A DNA stretch of 64,000 nt from NCBI RefSeq assembly GCF_040215105.1, contig NZ_CP157875.1, positions 797,501 to 861,500 of the forward strand, written 5' to 3'. The first letter of the stretch is position 1. Each line of letters starts with the position of its first letter. The translations under genes and the position numbers were made by a program. Positions 39,652 through 49,804 of the stretch are shown one piece after another. Below the pieces are notes generated by a model. That model was not told the origin of the DNA and made no database searches. It worked only from the letters and a program-made list of their open reading frames with translations. Source of the DNA: Aeromonas veronii (lineage in GTDB: Bacteria; Pseudomonadota; Gammaproteobacteria; Enterobacterales; Aeromonadaceae).

Positions 39652-41016
39652 ATGTATCAGCGCCTGATCCCCTCACTGCGTATCCACAACTGGGGGGAGG
39701 AGCCCCTGCTGGAGGCGACCGAACAGGATCGCGCCCGCATCGTGCAGGCCGCCCCCGTGCGCCGTTTGCAGCAGAAGACCCAGGTCTTCCCGCTGGATGT
39801 GAAGGCCTCGGTGCGCAGCCGCCTGACCCATTCGCTGGAGGTGCAGGAGACCGGTCGCCAGATTAGCCGCCGCATCCTGGCCAGGCTGCCCGCCGATGCG
39901 GTGTGCGAGGGGGCCTTCATCAACCTGGTGGAGATGTCCTGCCTGCTGCACGACGTGGGCAACCCCCCCTTCGGCCACTTTGGCGAGCAGGTGATGAGCC
40001 AGTGGCTGGCCCAGGAGTTGGACGCGCTGTTTGCCCGTGCCCACGACCAGCTGCCGAGTCCCCAGTGGGCCGAGTTGCGCCAGGACTTGCTGGTGTTCGA
40101 CGGCAACGCCCAGAGTCTGCGGCTGGTGCACAGCCTGCACGAGCTGAACCTGACCCTGGGCCAGCTGGCGGCCCTGTGCAAATACCCGCAGCAGCCCGCG
40201 CCCGGGCAGCACCTTGGTCAGCATCATGGCTGGACCAGCAAGCGCGGCATTTTTTTCAGCGAGCAGCCCCTCTACCAGTCCCTGAGCCAGCAGCTCGGGT
40301 TGGCACCGGGTTGCCGTCATCCGCTGGTCTACATCATGGAGGCGGCGGATGACATCTCCTACTGCATCGCGGATCTCGAGGATGCGGTGGACAGGCGGAT
40401 CCTCGGCCTCGGGGAGCTGCAGCAGGCCCTGCGCCTGGCCGACGGGGGAGAGTACATGACCAGCCTGCTGGCCGAGGCCATGGCATCGACCAGGGGCTTC
40501 TTCCCCCATTTCCGTCAGCAGCTGACTCGGAATCTGGTGGATTTGGCAGCCAAGACCTATGTCACCGAGCACGAGGCCATGCTGAAGGGGGCTTATCCCC
40601 AGGCGTTGCTGCACGGTCAGGCGCCGGCGGCACGGGTGCTGGACGTGCTCAAGCAAGTCGCGAGGGAGCAGGTCTTCATGCGCCCGGAAGTGGAGGCCCT
40701 CGAGCTGGAAGGTTACGCCGCCCTGCGCGGGGTGCTCTCCACCTATGCCTGCCTGCTGGCATTGCCGGCCGCCCAGTTCGAGCGGTTGCTGGCAGGCAAG
40801 GGGGGCAGCGAGCTGTTCTTCGCCCGCAGGCTGTTCCATCGATTGTCGGCCCGCCACCTCAAGGCGTACCGGCTGGCAGTTGCCGCGGCGGATCCCCGCT
40901 TCGTGTCGAGGGCAGAACAGGAGTGGTACTACAGGGTGCGGCTGCTGCTCGACTACGTCAGCGGCATGACGGATACCTATGCCCTCGAGGAGTTCCGGCT
41001 GCTGTCCGGGATCTGA
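39652..41016 (+). CDS. dgt: Deoxyguanosinetriphosphate triphosphohydrolase-like HD protein
   Basis: Dgt hydrolyses dGTP to deoxyguanosine and triphosphate. The 454-residue protein has the HD-domain metal motifs RSRLTHSLEVQ near residue 60 and CLLHDVGNPPFGHFGE near residue 100, then YIMEAADDISYCIADLEDA. The ATG at 39652 gives MYQRLIPSLRIHNWG. It begins 29 bp after arcB in the same direction and probably shares its transcript. The specific symbol rests on overall family resemblance; a broader dNTPase activity is possible. Confidence 0.88.
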   Translation: MYQRLIPSLRIHNWGEEPLLEATEQDRARIVQAAPVRRLQQKTQVFPLDVKASVRSRLTHSLEVQETGRQISRRILARLPADAVCEGAFINLVEMSCLLHDVGNPPFGHFGEQVMSQWLAQELDALFARAHDQLPSPQWAELRQDLLVFDGNAQSLRLVHSLHELNLTLGQLAALCKYPQQPAPGQHLGQHHGWTSKRGIFFSEQPLYQSLSQQLGLAPGCRHPLVYIMEAADDISYCIADLEDAVDRRILGLGELQQALRLADGGEYMTSLLAEAMASTRGFFPHFRQQLTRNLVDLAAKTYVTEHEAMLKGAYPQALLHGQAPAARVLDVLKQVAREQVFMRPEVEALELEGYAALRGVLSTYACLLALPAAQFERLLAGKGGSELFFARRLFHRLSARHLKAYRLAVAAADPRFVSRAEQEWYYRVRLLLDYVSGMTDTYALEEFRLLSGI

Positions 41017-41123
41017 TGTTCGGTGCCATGCCCCCCATATGGGTGGGGCGGATATTGCACGAAATTCGGTGTTTTTCTAGACTGTGGCAACTTGTTCAAC
41101 TTTCACACGGTAAGGAGACGACT

Positions 41124-41216
41124 ATGCAACATTCAATGCTAAACGTTGCGTTCGACCGCTGCATCGGCAGCGCGATGACTCGTGCTCTTTATTTACCGCG
41201 TGGAGTGAACAGGTAA
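41124..41216 (+). CDS. 30-residue ORF upstream of the DUF1127-like gene
   Basis: A short ORF begins MQHSMLNVAFDRCIGSAMTR and ends PRGVNR, with aaggaga about 6 bases before its ATG, the best ribosome-binding site in this stretch. It lies 83 bases upstream of another small gene, with a hairpin catcaccc / gggtgatg between them. It could be a leader peptide or a small protein. No family is recognised. Confidence 0.5.
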   Translation: MQHSMLNVAFDRCIGSAMTRALYLPRGVNR

Positions 41217-41299
41217 CACCTGTCTTTTCATCACCCGCGGTTACCCCGCAGGGTGATGTCCTCTCTCCGGGAGAACCGCATGTTCAACTGGAGAATGTT

Positions 41300-41503
41300 A
41301 TGTCTATCGAACTCGTACTGCTGCGCACCGTCGAATCCCTGGTCCAGAAGCGGATCACCCGGCTGGAACGTCGCGTCAGTTATCTGCACCTCTCACCCGC
41401 CCTGCTCAAAGATATCGGTCTGGAAGGGATGGATGTACAGGTTGCCCATGTGCGTGAGCGGGAGTTTCAAACCGGCTTCCGTCTCGGGAACCGAATAACC
41501 TGA
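41300..41503 (+). CDS. DUF1127-like (YjiS-type) small basic protein
   Basis: The 67-residue protein has an N-terminal hydrophobic-basic helix, then RITRLERRVSYLHLSPALLKDIGLEGMDVQVA. The R..L..L....L.DIGL pattern is the hallmark of DUF1127 proteins, which in several proteobacteria bind RNA and influence phosphate and carbon metabolism. The ATG follows ggagaa. A terminator follows 35 bases later. The exact role here is unknown. Confidence 0.7.
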   Translation: MSIELVLLRTVESLVQKRITRLERRVSYLHLSPALLKDIGLEGMDVQVAHVREREFQTGFRLGNRIT

Positions 41504-41535
41504 TGGCAGGGGGCCTGGCCCCCTTCATGCAGAAA

Positions 41536-41563
41536 AATGGCAGGCCTTGGCCTGCCTTTTTTC
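41536..41563 (+). terminator. Terminator after the DUF1127-like gene
   Basis: A stem ggcaggcc / ggcctgcc with loop tt, A-rich on one side and six Ts on the other. A second hairpin (gggggcc / ggccccc) sits at about 41505-41525. Confidence 0.9.
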
Positions 41564-41650
41564 ATGTCATCTGACAATGTTACAAATTTATTAGTCACAC
41601 ATTGCGCCAAAGCCTTTATTATCTCCACCCGGTTTGTAAGGGGTTCAGTC

Positions 41651-44600
41651 ATGCCATCTCGTTGTTATCGCTTCATTTTGCTGTGCTGGCTCATCTGCTG
41701 GAGCTGGGCGGCACCGGCCGTTCCCGCTTCTAACCAGGCGGAGTCTGCCCATGCCGAACAGCGCTGGCTGAAGAAACACGACGAACTGGTGATCGGCATG
41801 GTCTCGGTGGACTGGCCCCCCTACGTCTATGCGGATGGTCGTGGCAGCTTTCACGGCCCCCTCGATGATTTCGCCGAACTGGTGGCCGGGCACATGGGCC
41901 TGCCCCTGCAATATCGGGGATACCCCGATTACGTCCGTGCCCAGCAGGGGCTGCAGGATGGGGAGGTCGATCTGCTGTTGGGAGTCACACCCGTGCAGTC
42001 ATCCGAGGAGAGGGCCCTGATCTCTCTGGATATCATGGGGGTGCCGAGGGGCATATTACTGATGCGCTCCCAGACAGGCTCCTCCCTGTCGGCGGCGAAG
42101 GAGTGGCGCTGGGTGTGCATTCGGGGCTTCGGGGCGTGCGACGAACTGGCCAGGCTGGGGATGACCAGGGTTGAGCATGCCGACAACGCCGACGAGGCGG
42201 CCGTGCTGGTGAAACGCGGGCTGGTGGATGCCTATCTGGCGGATCTGCCGACCCTGCTGCGGTTGCAGCATCAGCGTCAATACAACGAGTTGCTGGTGGT
42301 CACCCCGGCCTGGGTACCATCGACCCGGTTGACCATGACGCTCTCCGCACGGGAGAGCGGACTGCGGGGACTGGCCCAGCGGGTACTGGAGAGCATCCCG
42401 GACAGTGAGCGCTGGCGCCTGCTGGAGACCGGGGGGGGCATCGATTACAGCAAGCTGGGTGGGCCGCATCAGACCCTGTTCAGTCAAGAAGAGCTGGACT
42501 GGCTGGCCCGGCACCCGACCCTTAAATATGGGGTTGCTCCCCATTGGCCTGCGGTGAGCGAAATCGATCCACACGGGAAGCTCACCGGTTTTGTGGCCGA
42601 CCTGCTGGCGCTGGTCGGCGAGCGTTCCGGCCTCCATTTTACCCTGGTGCCGACCCAGAACTGGGTGGAGACCATCGATCAGTTCAGTCAGCGACAGCTG
42701 GATCTCATTCCCGCCATCACCCCCACCGATGAACGTCGTGAGCTGATGCTGTTCACGCCGGAATACGCCTTCATTCATCGAGTGATAGCCGCCAGGCAGG
42801 GAACACCTGAAATCGAGGGGCCGGATGCCCTGCGGGGCCACCGGGTGGGGATGGTGGCCGGTTCGGTGGAGAAGTTGCTGCTGGACAAGGTGGGAGCGAA
42901 GATTGTGACCACCTCCAGCGACAGCCTGCTGTTGTCCCTGCTGGACAGCGGTCAGGTGGATTATGTGCTGATGAATGTGACCACCCTGGAGCAGGCCCTG
43001 AAGCGGGGTTTCAACGATCGTTACCAGGTCGTGCTCTCCGGCAGCGACCTGCGGGTTCCGGTTGCCATGGCGGTGCACAAGCAAGATCCCATGTTGCAGC
43101 AGATCCTGACCAAGGCGCTGCTGTCGGTCCGGCCGGACGAGCTGGCCAGGCTGGAACACAAGTGGATGTCCCTGACCATACAGACGGGGATAGATCCGGC
43201 GACCGTGCTGCTCTGGTCCTCCCTCGGCGCCGGCATCTTCCTGTTGTGCGTGCTGCTCTTCATCGGCTGGAATCGCACCCTGCGCCGCCAGATCTCCCAG
43301 CGCCAGCAAGCCGAGCGTCAGCTCAGCGAGCAGCTGACCTTCGTGCAGACCCTGCTCGATTCCCTGCCCAACATGGTGGTGCTCAGGGACAAGGAGCTGC
43401 GCATCACCCTGTGCAATCACGCCTATCGGGATACCTTCATCGGTGAGGGAGACGAGGAGCGTTTCCACCCGGCCAATCTGCCCCCCTCCGAACGGGAACG
43501 GGTGTTGCGCGAAGAACGGGAGGTCTGGCGCAGCGGCGAGATGCTGGAGGGGGCGGGTTACAGCCGACGCCAGGATGGGTCCTCCTTCCATGTCATCTAT
43601 GCAAAGCAGCCATATCGTTCAAGAAATGGTGGCATGCTGGGTGTTCTGACTGTACTCACCGATGTCAGCAGCATAAAAGAGGCTGAAGAGCGCGCTCGCC
43701 AGGCAGAAGTGCGACTCACCCAGATCACCGACAGCATGCCGGGCATCGTCTACCAGTACCTCTGGATCGGGCCAGGCAAGGGGCGTTTCCTCTATGTCTC
43801 GCAAGGGGCGGGGGAAATTCTCGGCGTGAGCGACGAGCAGATGGTCGCGGTGGATTCGGGTGGCGAGCTGTTCGGCTTCACCGAAGCGGCACTGCAGGAG
43901 TTTGTCGGCAAGGTCGCCTACCATGCGGAGCTGCTGGCTCCCCTCGACCTCGAGGTCAAGGTGGATCGGGAGGAAGGGGCACGCTACCTGCAGGTGCGTG
44001 GCAGCTTCCTGCGCCAGGAAGAGGGTATTATCCTCAACGGCGTCATCCATGACATCACGGCCCTCAAGCAGCAGGAGCTGGAGCTCAGGGAGGCCAGGGC
44101 CGTGGCGGAGCAGGCGATGCAGGCCCGTAGCCGCTTCCTCGCCACCATGAGCCACGAGCTGCGTACCCCCATCTCCGGCATGCACGGCATGCTGGAGCTG
44201 CTGCAGATGAGCCAGCTCGACGACGATCAGCGCTATCTGCTGCGCAACATTTCGACCTCGGCCAACAGTCTGCTCTATCTGGTCAACGACATCCTGGACT
44301 TCTCCAAGATGGAGGCGGGCCAGTTGCAGCTGCACTATCACGCCTGCCGCCTCACCTCGGTGGTCTGCGATGTCATCCGGGGGCACGCCACCCTGGCCTA
44401 TGGCAAGGGGCTCAAGGTCACGCTCACCTGGGGACCCGAGGTCCCGGATCAGGCCAGCATGGACGAGATCCGGGTTGGTCAGGTGCTCTCCAACCTGCTC
44501 AACAATGCGGTGAAGTTCACCGAGGCGGGGGCCATCGCCATCCGGGTGGGCTATCAGGACAACCGGTTGCAGTTCGTGGTTCAGGACTCCGGGATCGGCA

Positions 44601-45940
44601 TCGCCGCCGACAAGCAGGAGCATCTCTTCACGCCCTTCAAACAGGTGGAGTCCGATATCACCCGCCGTTTCGGTGGCACCGGGCTCGGCCTTGCCATCTG
44701 TCATCAGCTGAGCCAGAAGATGGGCGGTGCGCTGGTGCTGGAAAGCGAGCTGGGGGTGGGTACCCGGGTTACCTTCAGCGTGCCCCTGCGCGAGTGCCAA
44801 TGGAACACGCCGCCTCTGGCCGATCAGGACTGGTGGTGGCTGGGAGAGGACAGGGGAGCACAGGAGGAGATGGCCCAGCTCGGTGCCAGGCTGCGGCCTT
44901 TGCCGGCGCAGGGGTGGCAGCACCTCTCGGGGGGACGCCTCATCGCGGAAGAACGTGTGCTGGAACAGCGGCTCGGAAGCGACTGGCAGCAGCAGTTGCA
45001 GCTAAGCCCCCTCAAGGGGCTGGTACTCTCCACCAAGGAGGCTTTGCGCAGCCGGATGGAGAGCGATGACTGGTGGCGTCTGGGCCTCTCTCCCCTCTAC
45101 CCGGATCTGCTGCTGGAAACCTGTCATCAACTCGCGGGCCAGGGCATTCCCCGGCCGGCCCAGTTGCAGCTGGACAAGCTGCAGGGGCGAGTGCTGGTGG
45201 CCGATGACCATCCCGTCAACCGGGCCCTGCTGGCACGACAACTTGCCATACTGGGCATAGAGGCGGTCATGGTCGAGGACGGGGAGAAGGCGCTGCGGAC
45301 CTGGCAGGGACAGGGGTTCTCCCTGTTGCTGACCGATTGCCACATGCCGGTGATGGATGGCTACAGCCTGACCCGAGCCTTGCGCGCGGCGGGGGAGTCG
45401 TCCCCCATCATAGGGGTCACGGCCGATGCCTCGGAGACGGCCAGCGAGCAGATGCTGGCAGCGGGCATGGACGACATGTTGTTCAAACCCTATAACCTGG
45501 AGGCCCTACGCCAGATGTTGCTGCGCTGGCTGCCGGGCGCGATGGCGACAAGCGACGAGGCTGAGGTTTCCGACCCGGCAGTGCAGGATGAGGAGGCTCC
45601 GCTGTCCGCCTCACACTGGATCGCGCTGTTTGGTGATCTGGCGGTTGCCCGTGAGATGGCCCTGGAATATCTGGCCTCCAATCGCCAGGATGGGGAGGAG
45701 ATGGCGCGAGCCTTGGCCCGTCAGGATACCCAGGGGCTGGTGGAGATTGCCCACCGGATCAAGGGGGCCGCCCGCATGGTCGGACTGTCGACCCTGGCGA
45801 CGGAGGCGGCGCAGTTGGAGACGGTGGCTCGCTTGAAGCAGTTGGATAGGCTGGCACAATTGTGCCAGCGAGTAGAAACATTGATGAACGGGATCACAGG
45901 CGACATTGGATTATGGCTCGATGAACAATACCCAGCATGA
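41651..45940 (+). CDS. BvgS/EvgS-type hybrid sensor kinase with two Venus-flytrap domains
   Basis: The 1429-residue protein has a signal peptide, two periplasmic SBP_bac_3 domains (about 40-260 and 300-510), one membrane helix (about 516-540), two PAS domains (about 565-680 and 690-800), HisKA with His835 (SHELRTPISG), an ATPase domain (NLLNNAVKF, DSGIGI, GTGLGLAI), a receiver with Asp1229 (LLTDCHMPVMDG) and an Hpt with His1368 (AHRIKGAARM). All phosphorelay residues are intact. The ATG at 41651 follows aagggg. It overlaps the REC-EAL gene by 20 bases. The architecture resembles BvgS, EvgS and Pseudomonas RocS1. The periplasmic ligand is unknown. Confidence 0.93.
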   Translation: MPSRCYRFILLCWLICWSWAAPAVPASNQAESAHAEQRWLKKHDELVIGMVSVDWPPYVYADGRGSFHGPLDDFAELVAGHMGLPLQYRGYPDYVRAQQGLQDGEVDLLLGVTPVQSSEERALISLDIMGVPRGILLMRSQTGSSLSAAKEWRWVCIRGFGACDELARLGMTRVEHADNADEAAVLVKRGLVDAYLADLPTLLRLQHQRQYNELLVVTPAWVPSTRLTMTLSARESGLRGLAQRVLESIPDSERWRLLETGGGIDYSKLGGPHQTLFSQEELDWLARHPTLKYGVAPHWPAVSEIDPHGKLTGFVADLLALVGERSGLHFTLVPTQNWVETIDQFSQRQLDLIPAITPTDERRELMLFTPEYAFIHRVIAARQGTPEIEGPDALRGHRVGMVAGSVEKLLLDKVGAKIVTTSSDSLLLSLLDSGQVDYVLMNVTTLEQALKRGFNDRYQVVLSGSDLRVPVAMAVHKQDPMLQQILTKALLSVRPDELARLEHKWMSLTIQTGIDPATVLLWSSLGAGIFLLCVLLFIGWNRTLRRQISQRQQAERQLSEQLTFVQTLLDSLPNMVVLRDKELRITLCNHAYRDTFIGEGDEERFHPANLPPSERERVLREEREVWRSGEMLEGAGYSRRQDGSSFHVIYAKQPYRSRNGGMLGVLTVLTDVSSIKEAEERARQAEVRLTQITDSMPGIVYQYLWIGPGKGRFLYVSQGAGEILGVSDEQMVAVDSGGELFGFTEAALQEFVGKVAYHAELLAPLDLEVKVDREEGARYLQVRGSFLRQEEGIILNGVIHDITALKQQELELREARAVAEQAMQARSRFLATMSHELRTPISGMHGMLELLQMSQLDDDQRYLLRNISTSANSLLYLVNDILDFSKMEAGQLQLHYHACRLTSVVCDVIRGHATLAYGKGLKVTLTWGPEVPDQASMDEIRVGQVLSNLLNNAVKFTEAGAIAIRVGYQDNRLQFVVQDSGIGIAADKQEHLFTPFKQVESDITRRFGGTGLGLAICHQLSQKMGGALVLESELGVGTRVTFSVPLRECQWNTPPLADQDWWWLGEDRGAQEEMAQLGARLRPLPAQGWQHLSGGRLIAEERVLEQRLGSDWQQQLQLSPLKGLVLSTKEALRSRMESDDWWRLGLSPLYPDLLLETCHQLAGQGIPRPAQLQLDKLQGRVLVADDHPVNRALLARQLAILGIEAVMVEDGEKALRTWQGQGFSLLLTDCHMPVMDGYSLTRALRAAGESSPIIGVTADASETASEQMLAAGMDDMLFKPYNLEALRQMLLRWLPGAMATSDEAEVSDPAVQDEEAPLSASHWIALFGDLAVAREMALEYLASNRQDGEEMARALARQDTQGLVEIAHRIKGAARMVGLSTLATEAAQLETVARLKQLDRLAQLCQRVETLMNGITGDIGLWLDEQYPA

Positions 45941-47132
45941 GTTGACCATCCTGGTGGTGGAGGATCACAGCTTCCAGCGCAAGGCGCTGATGCATCAGGT
46001 GAGCACGCTCTGCCAGGGCAAGGTGCTGGAGGCCGGAGATGGGGAGGCGGCACTGGCGCTCTGTCAGCATCATCAGGTCGATATTTTGTTTTGCGATCTG
46101 CGCATGCCCGGCATGGATGGCATGGCGCTGCTGCGGCGGCTCTCCCTCGGGGGCTTTCGAGGGGGCATCATACTGTGCAGCGCCCTCGAGGATGATGTGG
46201 TCGATGCCGTGCTGCGCATGAGCGCCGCCTATGGCCTGCAGGTGCTTGGGCGTATCGGCAAACCCGCCACCCAGCAGCAGATCCGGCAGCTGATCGACAG
46301 CTGGCAACCCCGTCAGGAGCGCAACCGGGAAGAGGATCGCCACAGCCTGACCCTGGATGAGCTCAGCCAGGCGCTGGAGCAGGACCAATTGCTGCCCTGG
46401 TATCAGCCCAAGGTGAGTTTCGGCAGCGGCCAGTGGATCGGCATGGAGGCGCTGGCGCGCTGGCAGCACCCGGAATATGGTCTGATCTCGCCGGCTCACT
46501 TCATCCCGCTGGCGGAGCGGCACGGGCTCATCGATGCGCTGACCGAGGTCATCATCGGCAAGTCACTGCGGGATGGTCACCTGTGGGAGCGCACCGGGCT
46601 CTCGCTGAACCTGTCGATGAACCTCTCCACTACCTCCCTCATCGAGGGGGATCTGTGCAATACCCTGCTCAATCACTGCCAGCGCTGGAGCATCAACCCC
46701 GAGCTCATCACCCTGGAGGTGACCGAGAGCGCCTTCGTCAAGGAGCTGGGCAAGTCCCTCGAGGTGCTGACCCGTCTGCGTATGCACGGCTTTGGCCTCT
46801 CCATCGATGACTTCGGAACGGGCTACTCCTCCATGCAGCAGTTGGCATTGCTGCCCTTCACCGAACTGAAGCTGGACCGATCTTTCGTCGATCGCTGCTA
46901 TGAGGATCCCTCCCGGCTCGCTATCATCGAATCCAGTATCGAACTCGCCCGCAAGCTGGGACTCAAGTCGGTGGCGGAAGGGGTCGAGGATGAACCCACC
47001 TGGCAACTCCTCAGCCGGCTGGGATGCGATGTGTGTCAGGGCTTCTTCTCCGCCCGCCCCATGCCACGGGAAGAGCTGCTGGCGTGGCACCGCACCTGGC
47101 AGGAGCGCTTGCCAGCACTGATCACCATGTGA
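45921..47132 (+). CDS. REC-EAL response regulator, probable c-di-GMP phosphodiesterase (RocR-like)
   Basis: The 403-residue protein joins a receiver (residues 8-125; Asp59 in [11 protein letters not shown], Lys114 in GKP) to an EAL domain (145-400). EAL catalytic residues are all visible: E176-A-L, Asn in LNLSMNLS, Glu in LEVTES, the DDFGTGYSS loop, Lys in ELKLDRS, AEGVED and CQGFF. Active hydrolysis of cyclic-di-GMP is therefore expected. There is no C-terminal HTH, unlike Vibrio VieA; size and domains match Pseudomonas RocR. The 20-base overlap with the hybrid kinase marks them as a cognate pair. Confidence 0.92.
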   Translation: MNNTQHELTILVVEDHSFQRKALMHQVSTLCQGKVLEAGDGEAALALCQHHQVDILFCDLRMPGMDGMALLRRLSLGGFRGGIILCSALEDDVVDAVLRMSAAYGLQVLGRIGKPATQQQIRQLIDSWQPRQERNREEDRHSLTLDELSQALEQDQLLPWYQPKVSFGSGQWIGMEALARWQHPEYGLISPAHFIPLAERHGLIDALTEVIIGKSLRDGHLWERTGLSLNLSMNLSTTSLIEGDLCNTLLNHCQRWSINPELITLEVTESAFVKELGKSLEVLTRLRMHGFGLSIDDFGTGYSSMQQLALLPFTELKLDRSFVDRCYEDPSRLAIIESSIELARKLGLKSVAEGVEDEPTWQLLSRLGCDVCQGFFSARPMPREELLAWHRTWQERLPALITM

Positions 47133-47170
47133 AGTCCGGGCTGGATGCCCGCCGTAGAACAAGGATGTTC

Positions 47171-49144
47171 ATGAAAATATCAAGCAAGCTGCTACTGAGC
47201 TTTTGTTTCATCAACCTGCTCATCATTCTCTCCTCCGCCCTGGTCTACCATCAGCTCGGCCGCATAGAGCAGTCCCAGGATGCCCTGCTGTCACAAACCC
47301 TGCCTGCCCTGCAGCGGGATGAAGCGAGTCAGAAGGCGCTCATTGCAACCGTTTCCTCCCTGCGCGCCTATCTCATCCTGGGCAAGGATCCGGCGCAGGG
47401 GGAGCGTCTCAAAGGAGAATGGGAGTCGGCCTGGCGACTCATCGAGGGGCAGTCGTTCAAGCCGGAGCTGGCGCAGTCACTCAAGGGGTTCAAGGCCAGT
47501 CAGGAGAAGGTGTGGGCGCTGGCCCATACGGAAGAGAACCTGCCGGCCCACAGCCTGATGCTGCTGGAGGCGGGCCCCCTCGCCGAAGCGGCGCTCGATC
47601 AGCTGCAATCCTTCGCCAACGAAGAGGTGGCAACCCCGCAGACCGAATTGCCAGGGGATCGCCGCCTGCTGCTCAAGCAGGTGGGGGATGCCTACAACGG
47701 CCTTGCCAACGCGCTCTCCGCCCTGCGGGACTTCCTCATCTCAGGGGAGAAGGAGTATCAGGAAAAGTACCAGGACTACTACCAGTTCCACCTGCAGCGG
47801 GTGGCGGAACTCAAGCAACAGGAGGCCAACTTCAGCGAGGCGCAGAAGGGGATCTGGGCCTTGTTCGAGCAGATGTCCGCCCCCTTTGCCGAGTTGGTGG
47901 GCCAGGTGATCGCCCAGCGCCAGGCGCCGGACTGGGACAGGGCCAACCACCTGATGGCCACCGTGATCGAGCCCGCTCTGACGAGCCTTGCCGATCAGCT
48001 GGCCTCCCAGGTGACCCACACCCAGGGCGAGGTGGATGCCATGGCCGGCAAGATGGCCAGTGCCGGCCAGACCATACACAAAACCCTGTTGTTGGCGACA
48101 ACCAGCGTCATCTTGCTCGGTACCCTGGTGGCGTTGCTGTTCAGCCGGCGTCTCACGCGGGATATCGCGAGCCTGGTGGCCCGTGCCGGGCTGGTGGCGG
48201 ATGGCCGTCTGCCGGCCGACCCCTTGCCGATACTGCGTCAGGATGAGCTGGGCGGACTGACCGGCTCCATCAACCGGATGTCGAGCCAGCTGCGCCAGCT
48301 GGTCGGCGAAATCCAGGGGGCGGTCGGTCAGGTGCAGGGGGCCTGCGGTGAGGTGGGCCGCACCAGCAATACCATAGTGGACGAGCTGGCGAGCCAGAAT
48401 CAGCGGGTGGATACGGTCGCCGCCGCTATCGAACAGATGTCGGTCAGCACCCGGGATGTGGCGGGCAACATCGCCGAGGCCGCCGAGGCGGCGCGCCAGA
48501 CCGAACGACAGGCCAGGCAGGGGGGCGATGCGCTGGTGCGCATGGAGTCAACCATGGCGCAGATTGCCCTGATGATCACCGAAGCCAACCAGGCGATGGG
48601 GCAGCTTCGCAGCCAGAGTGAGCAGGTGGGACGCGTCACCGAGGTGATTGCCACCATCGCCGAGCAGACCAACCTGCTCGCTCTCAATGCCGCCATCGAG
48701 GCAGCCCGTGCCGGCGAGCAGGGGCGGGGCTTTGCGGTGGTGGCCGACGAAGTGCGTCAACTGGCGAGCCGCACCAGCCAGTCGACGGCTGAGATCAATC
48801 AGACCATCGACTGCATCCAGCAGCAGACCCGCCAGACCGCCGAGACCATAGGCAGCGGTACCCGTCTGGTGGCACAGGGGCAGGAGGTGGTGACCTCGGT
48901 GACCGGTGCGCTGGAGACCATGATGCAACTGGTACAGGATCTCTCCAGCCAGCTCGGGACCATTGCCACCGCAACGGATCAGCAGTCCAGGGTCGCGCAG
49001 GAGGTGGCGGGGACCGTGGAGGAGATCGCTACCCTCAGTCGTCACTCCAGCGAGCACAGCCAGCAGGGGGAGGCGATCGTCGAGCGCCTGGCGCAGGAGA
49101 CGGGTCGCCTGACCTCGGCCATCAGCCGCTTCGAACTCAGATAA
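47171..49144 (+). CDS. Methyl-accepting chemotaxis protein with large helical periplasmic domain
   Basis: The 657-residue receptor has TM1 (7-27), a periplasmic region of about 275 residues that looks all-helical and heptad-rich, TM2 (about 304-325), HAMP (326-378) and a cytoplasmic signalling domain. Its tip reads [32 protein letters not shown] near residue 497. The periplasmic length fits a double four-helix bundle (HBM-like) sensor. The ATG at 47171 has aagg 6 bases before it; the ATG at 47165 overlaps that site. It starts 38 bases after the REC-EAL gene and probably shares its transcript. Confidence 0.92.
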   Translation: MKISSKLLLSFCFINLLIILSSALVYHQLGRIEQSQDALLSQTLPALQRDEASQKALIATVSSLRAYLILGKDPAQGERLKGEWESAWRLIEGQSFKPELAQSLKGFKASQEKVWALAHTEENLPAHSLMLLEAGPLAEAALDQLQSFANEEVATPQTELPGDRRLLLKQVGDAYNGLANALSALRDFLISGEKEYQEKYQDYYQFHLQRVAELKQQEANFSEAQKGIWALFEQMSAPFAELVGQVIAQRQAPDWDRANHLMATVIEPALTSLADQLASQVTHTQGEVDAMAGKMASAGQTIHKTLLLATTSVILLGTLVALLFSRRLTRDIASLVARAGLVADGRLPADPLPILRQDELGGLTGSINRMSSQLRQLVGEIQGAVGQVQGACGEVGRTSNTIVDELASQNQRVDTVAAAIEQMSVSTRDVAGNIAEAAEAARQTERQARQGGDALVRMESTMAQIALMITEANQAMGQLRSQSEQVGRVTEVIATIAEQTNLLALNAAIEAARAGEQGRGFAVVADEVRQLASRTSQSTAEINQTIDCIQQQTRQTAETIGSGTRLVAQGQEVVTSVTGALETMMQLVQDLSSQLGTIATATDQQSRVAQEVAGTVEEIATLSRHSSEHSQQGEAIVERLAQETGRLTSAISRFELR

Positions 49145-49206
49145 GACAAAGGCAGACCAAGGCCTGCCTTCGTTGCTCATGTGGTCGAGACATGCCCGAC
49201 CCGCGC

Positions 49207-49707
49207 TCAATCCAGTCGACGGAAACTCTGGTTGTCGAAGCTGCTGCTGGTCTCCTGATTGAGCAGGGTGACCAGCAGGATAGCCCGCTTCTCGCCGTCC
49301 GGCTCCAGATAGATGGCCTCGAAACCGGCAAGGGGGCCCGATTCGATGACGACCTTGTCACCCTGACTCGGCAGGCGGGCATAGCAGGCCCTCGCCTCGT
49401 CGCTGTCATCCCGGCTCATCAGGCGATAGATGAGCTGACTGCTGACCGAGCTCCACTCCTTGCCGAAATGGATGATGCGGCTGATGCCGCGGGTCGACTT
49501 CAGGGTGATGGGCGGGATCACGTCGAGATCCACGAGAATGAACAGGTAGTTGGGGAACATGGGTTCGCGCACCGGCACCCGTTTGCCGCGGCGCAGCTTC
49601 TCGATTTCCACCATGGGGTAGTAGGATTCAACCCCCTGGGCTGCCAGATGGGCGCGAGCGCGAGCCTCTTCCTTGGGCTTGCAGTAGGCCAGATACCATT
49701 TCTTCAT
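49207..49707 (-). CDS. rfaH: Transcription antitermination factor RfaH
   Basis: RfaH is a NusG paralog recruited at ops sites to promote expression of long surface-polysaccharide and secretion operons. The 166-residue protein begins MKKWYLAYCKPKEEARARAHL and contains FPNYLFILVDLD and GDKVVIESGPLAGFEAIYLE (KOW region). I saw no ops element in the window, so its targets lie elsewhere. It converges on the chemoreceptor gene. Confidence 0.93.
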   Translation of the reverse strand: MKKWYLAYCKPKEEARARAHLAAQGVESYYPMVEIEKLRRGKRVPVREPMFPNYLFILVDLDVIPPITLKSTRGISRIIHFGKEWSSVSSQLIYRLMSRDDSDEARACYARLPSQGDKVVIESGPLAGFEAIYLEPDGEKRAILLVTLLNQETSSSFDNQSFRRLD

Positions 49708-49757
49708 TGTGCTGATTTTGTCGTGTTGCCGTACTTTGGGCCTATGATAACGAGGGT

Positions 49758-49797
49758 AAAAAAAAAGGCCACGCTTGGCGCAGCCTTTTTTGCAGAG
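49758..49797 (-). terminator. metNIQ terminator
   Basis: On the minus strand, ggctgcgc / gcgtggcc (with G-T pairs) and a long T run, directly after metQ. Confidence 0.82.
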
Positions 49798-49804
49798 TTA
49801 GTGA

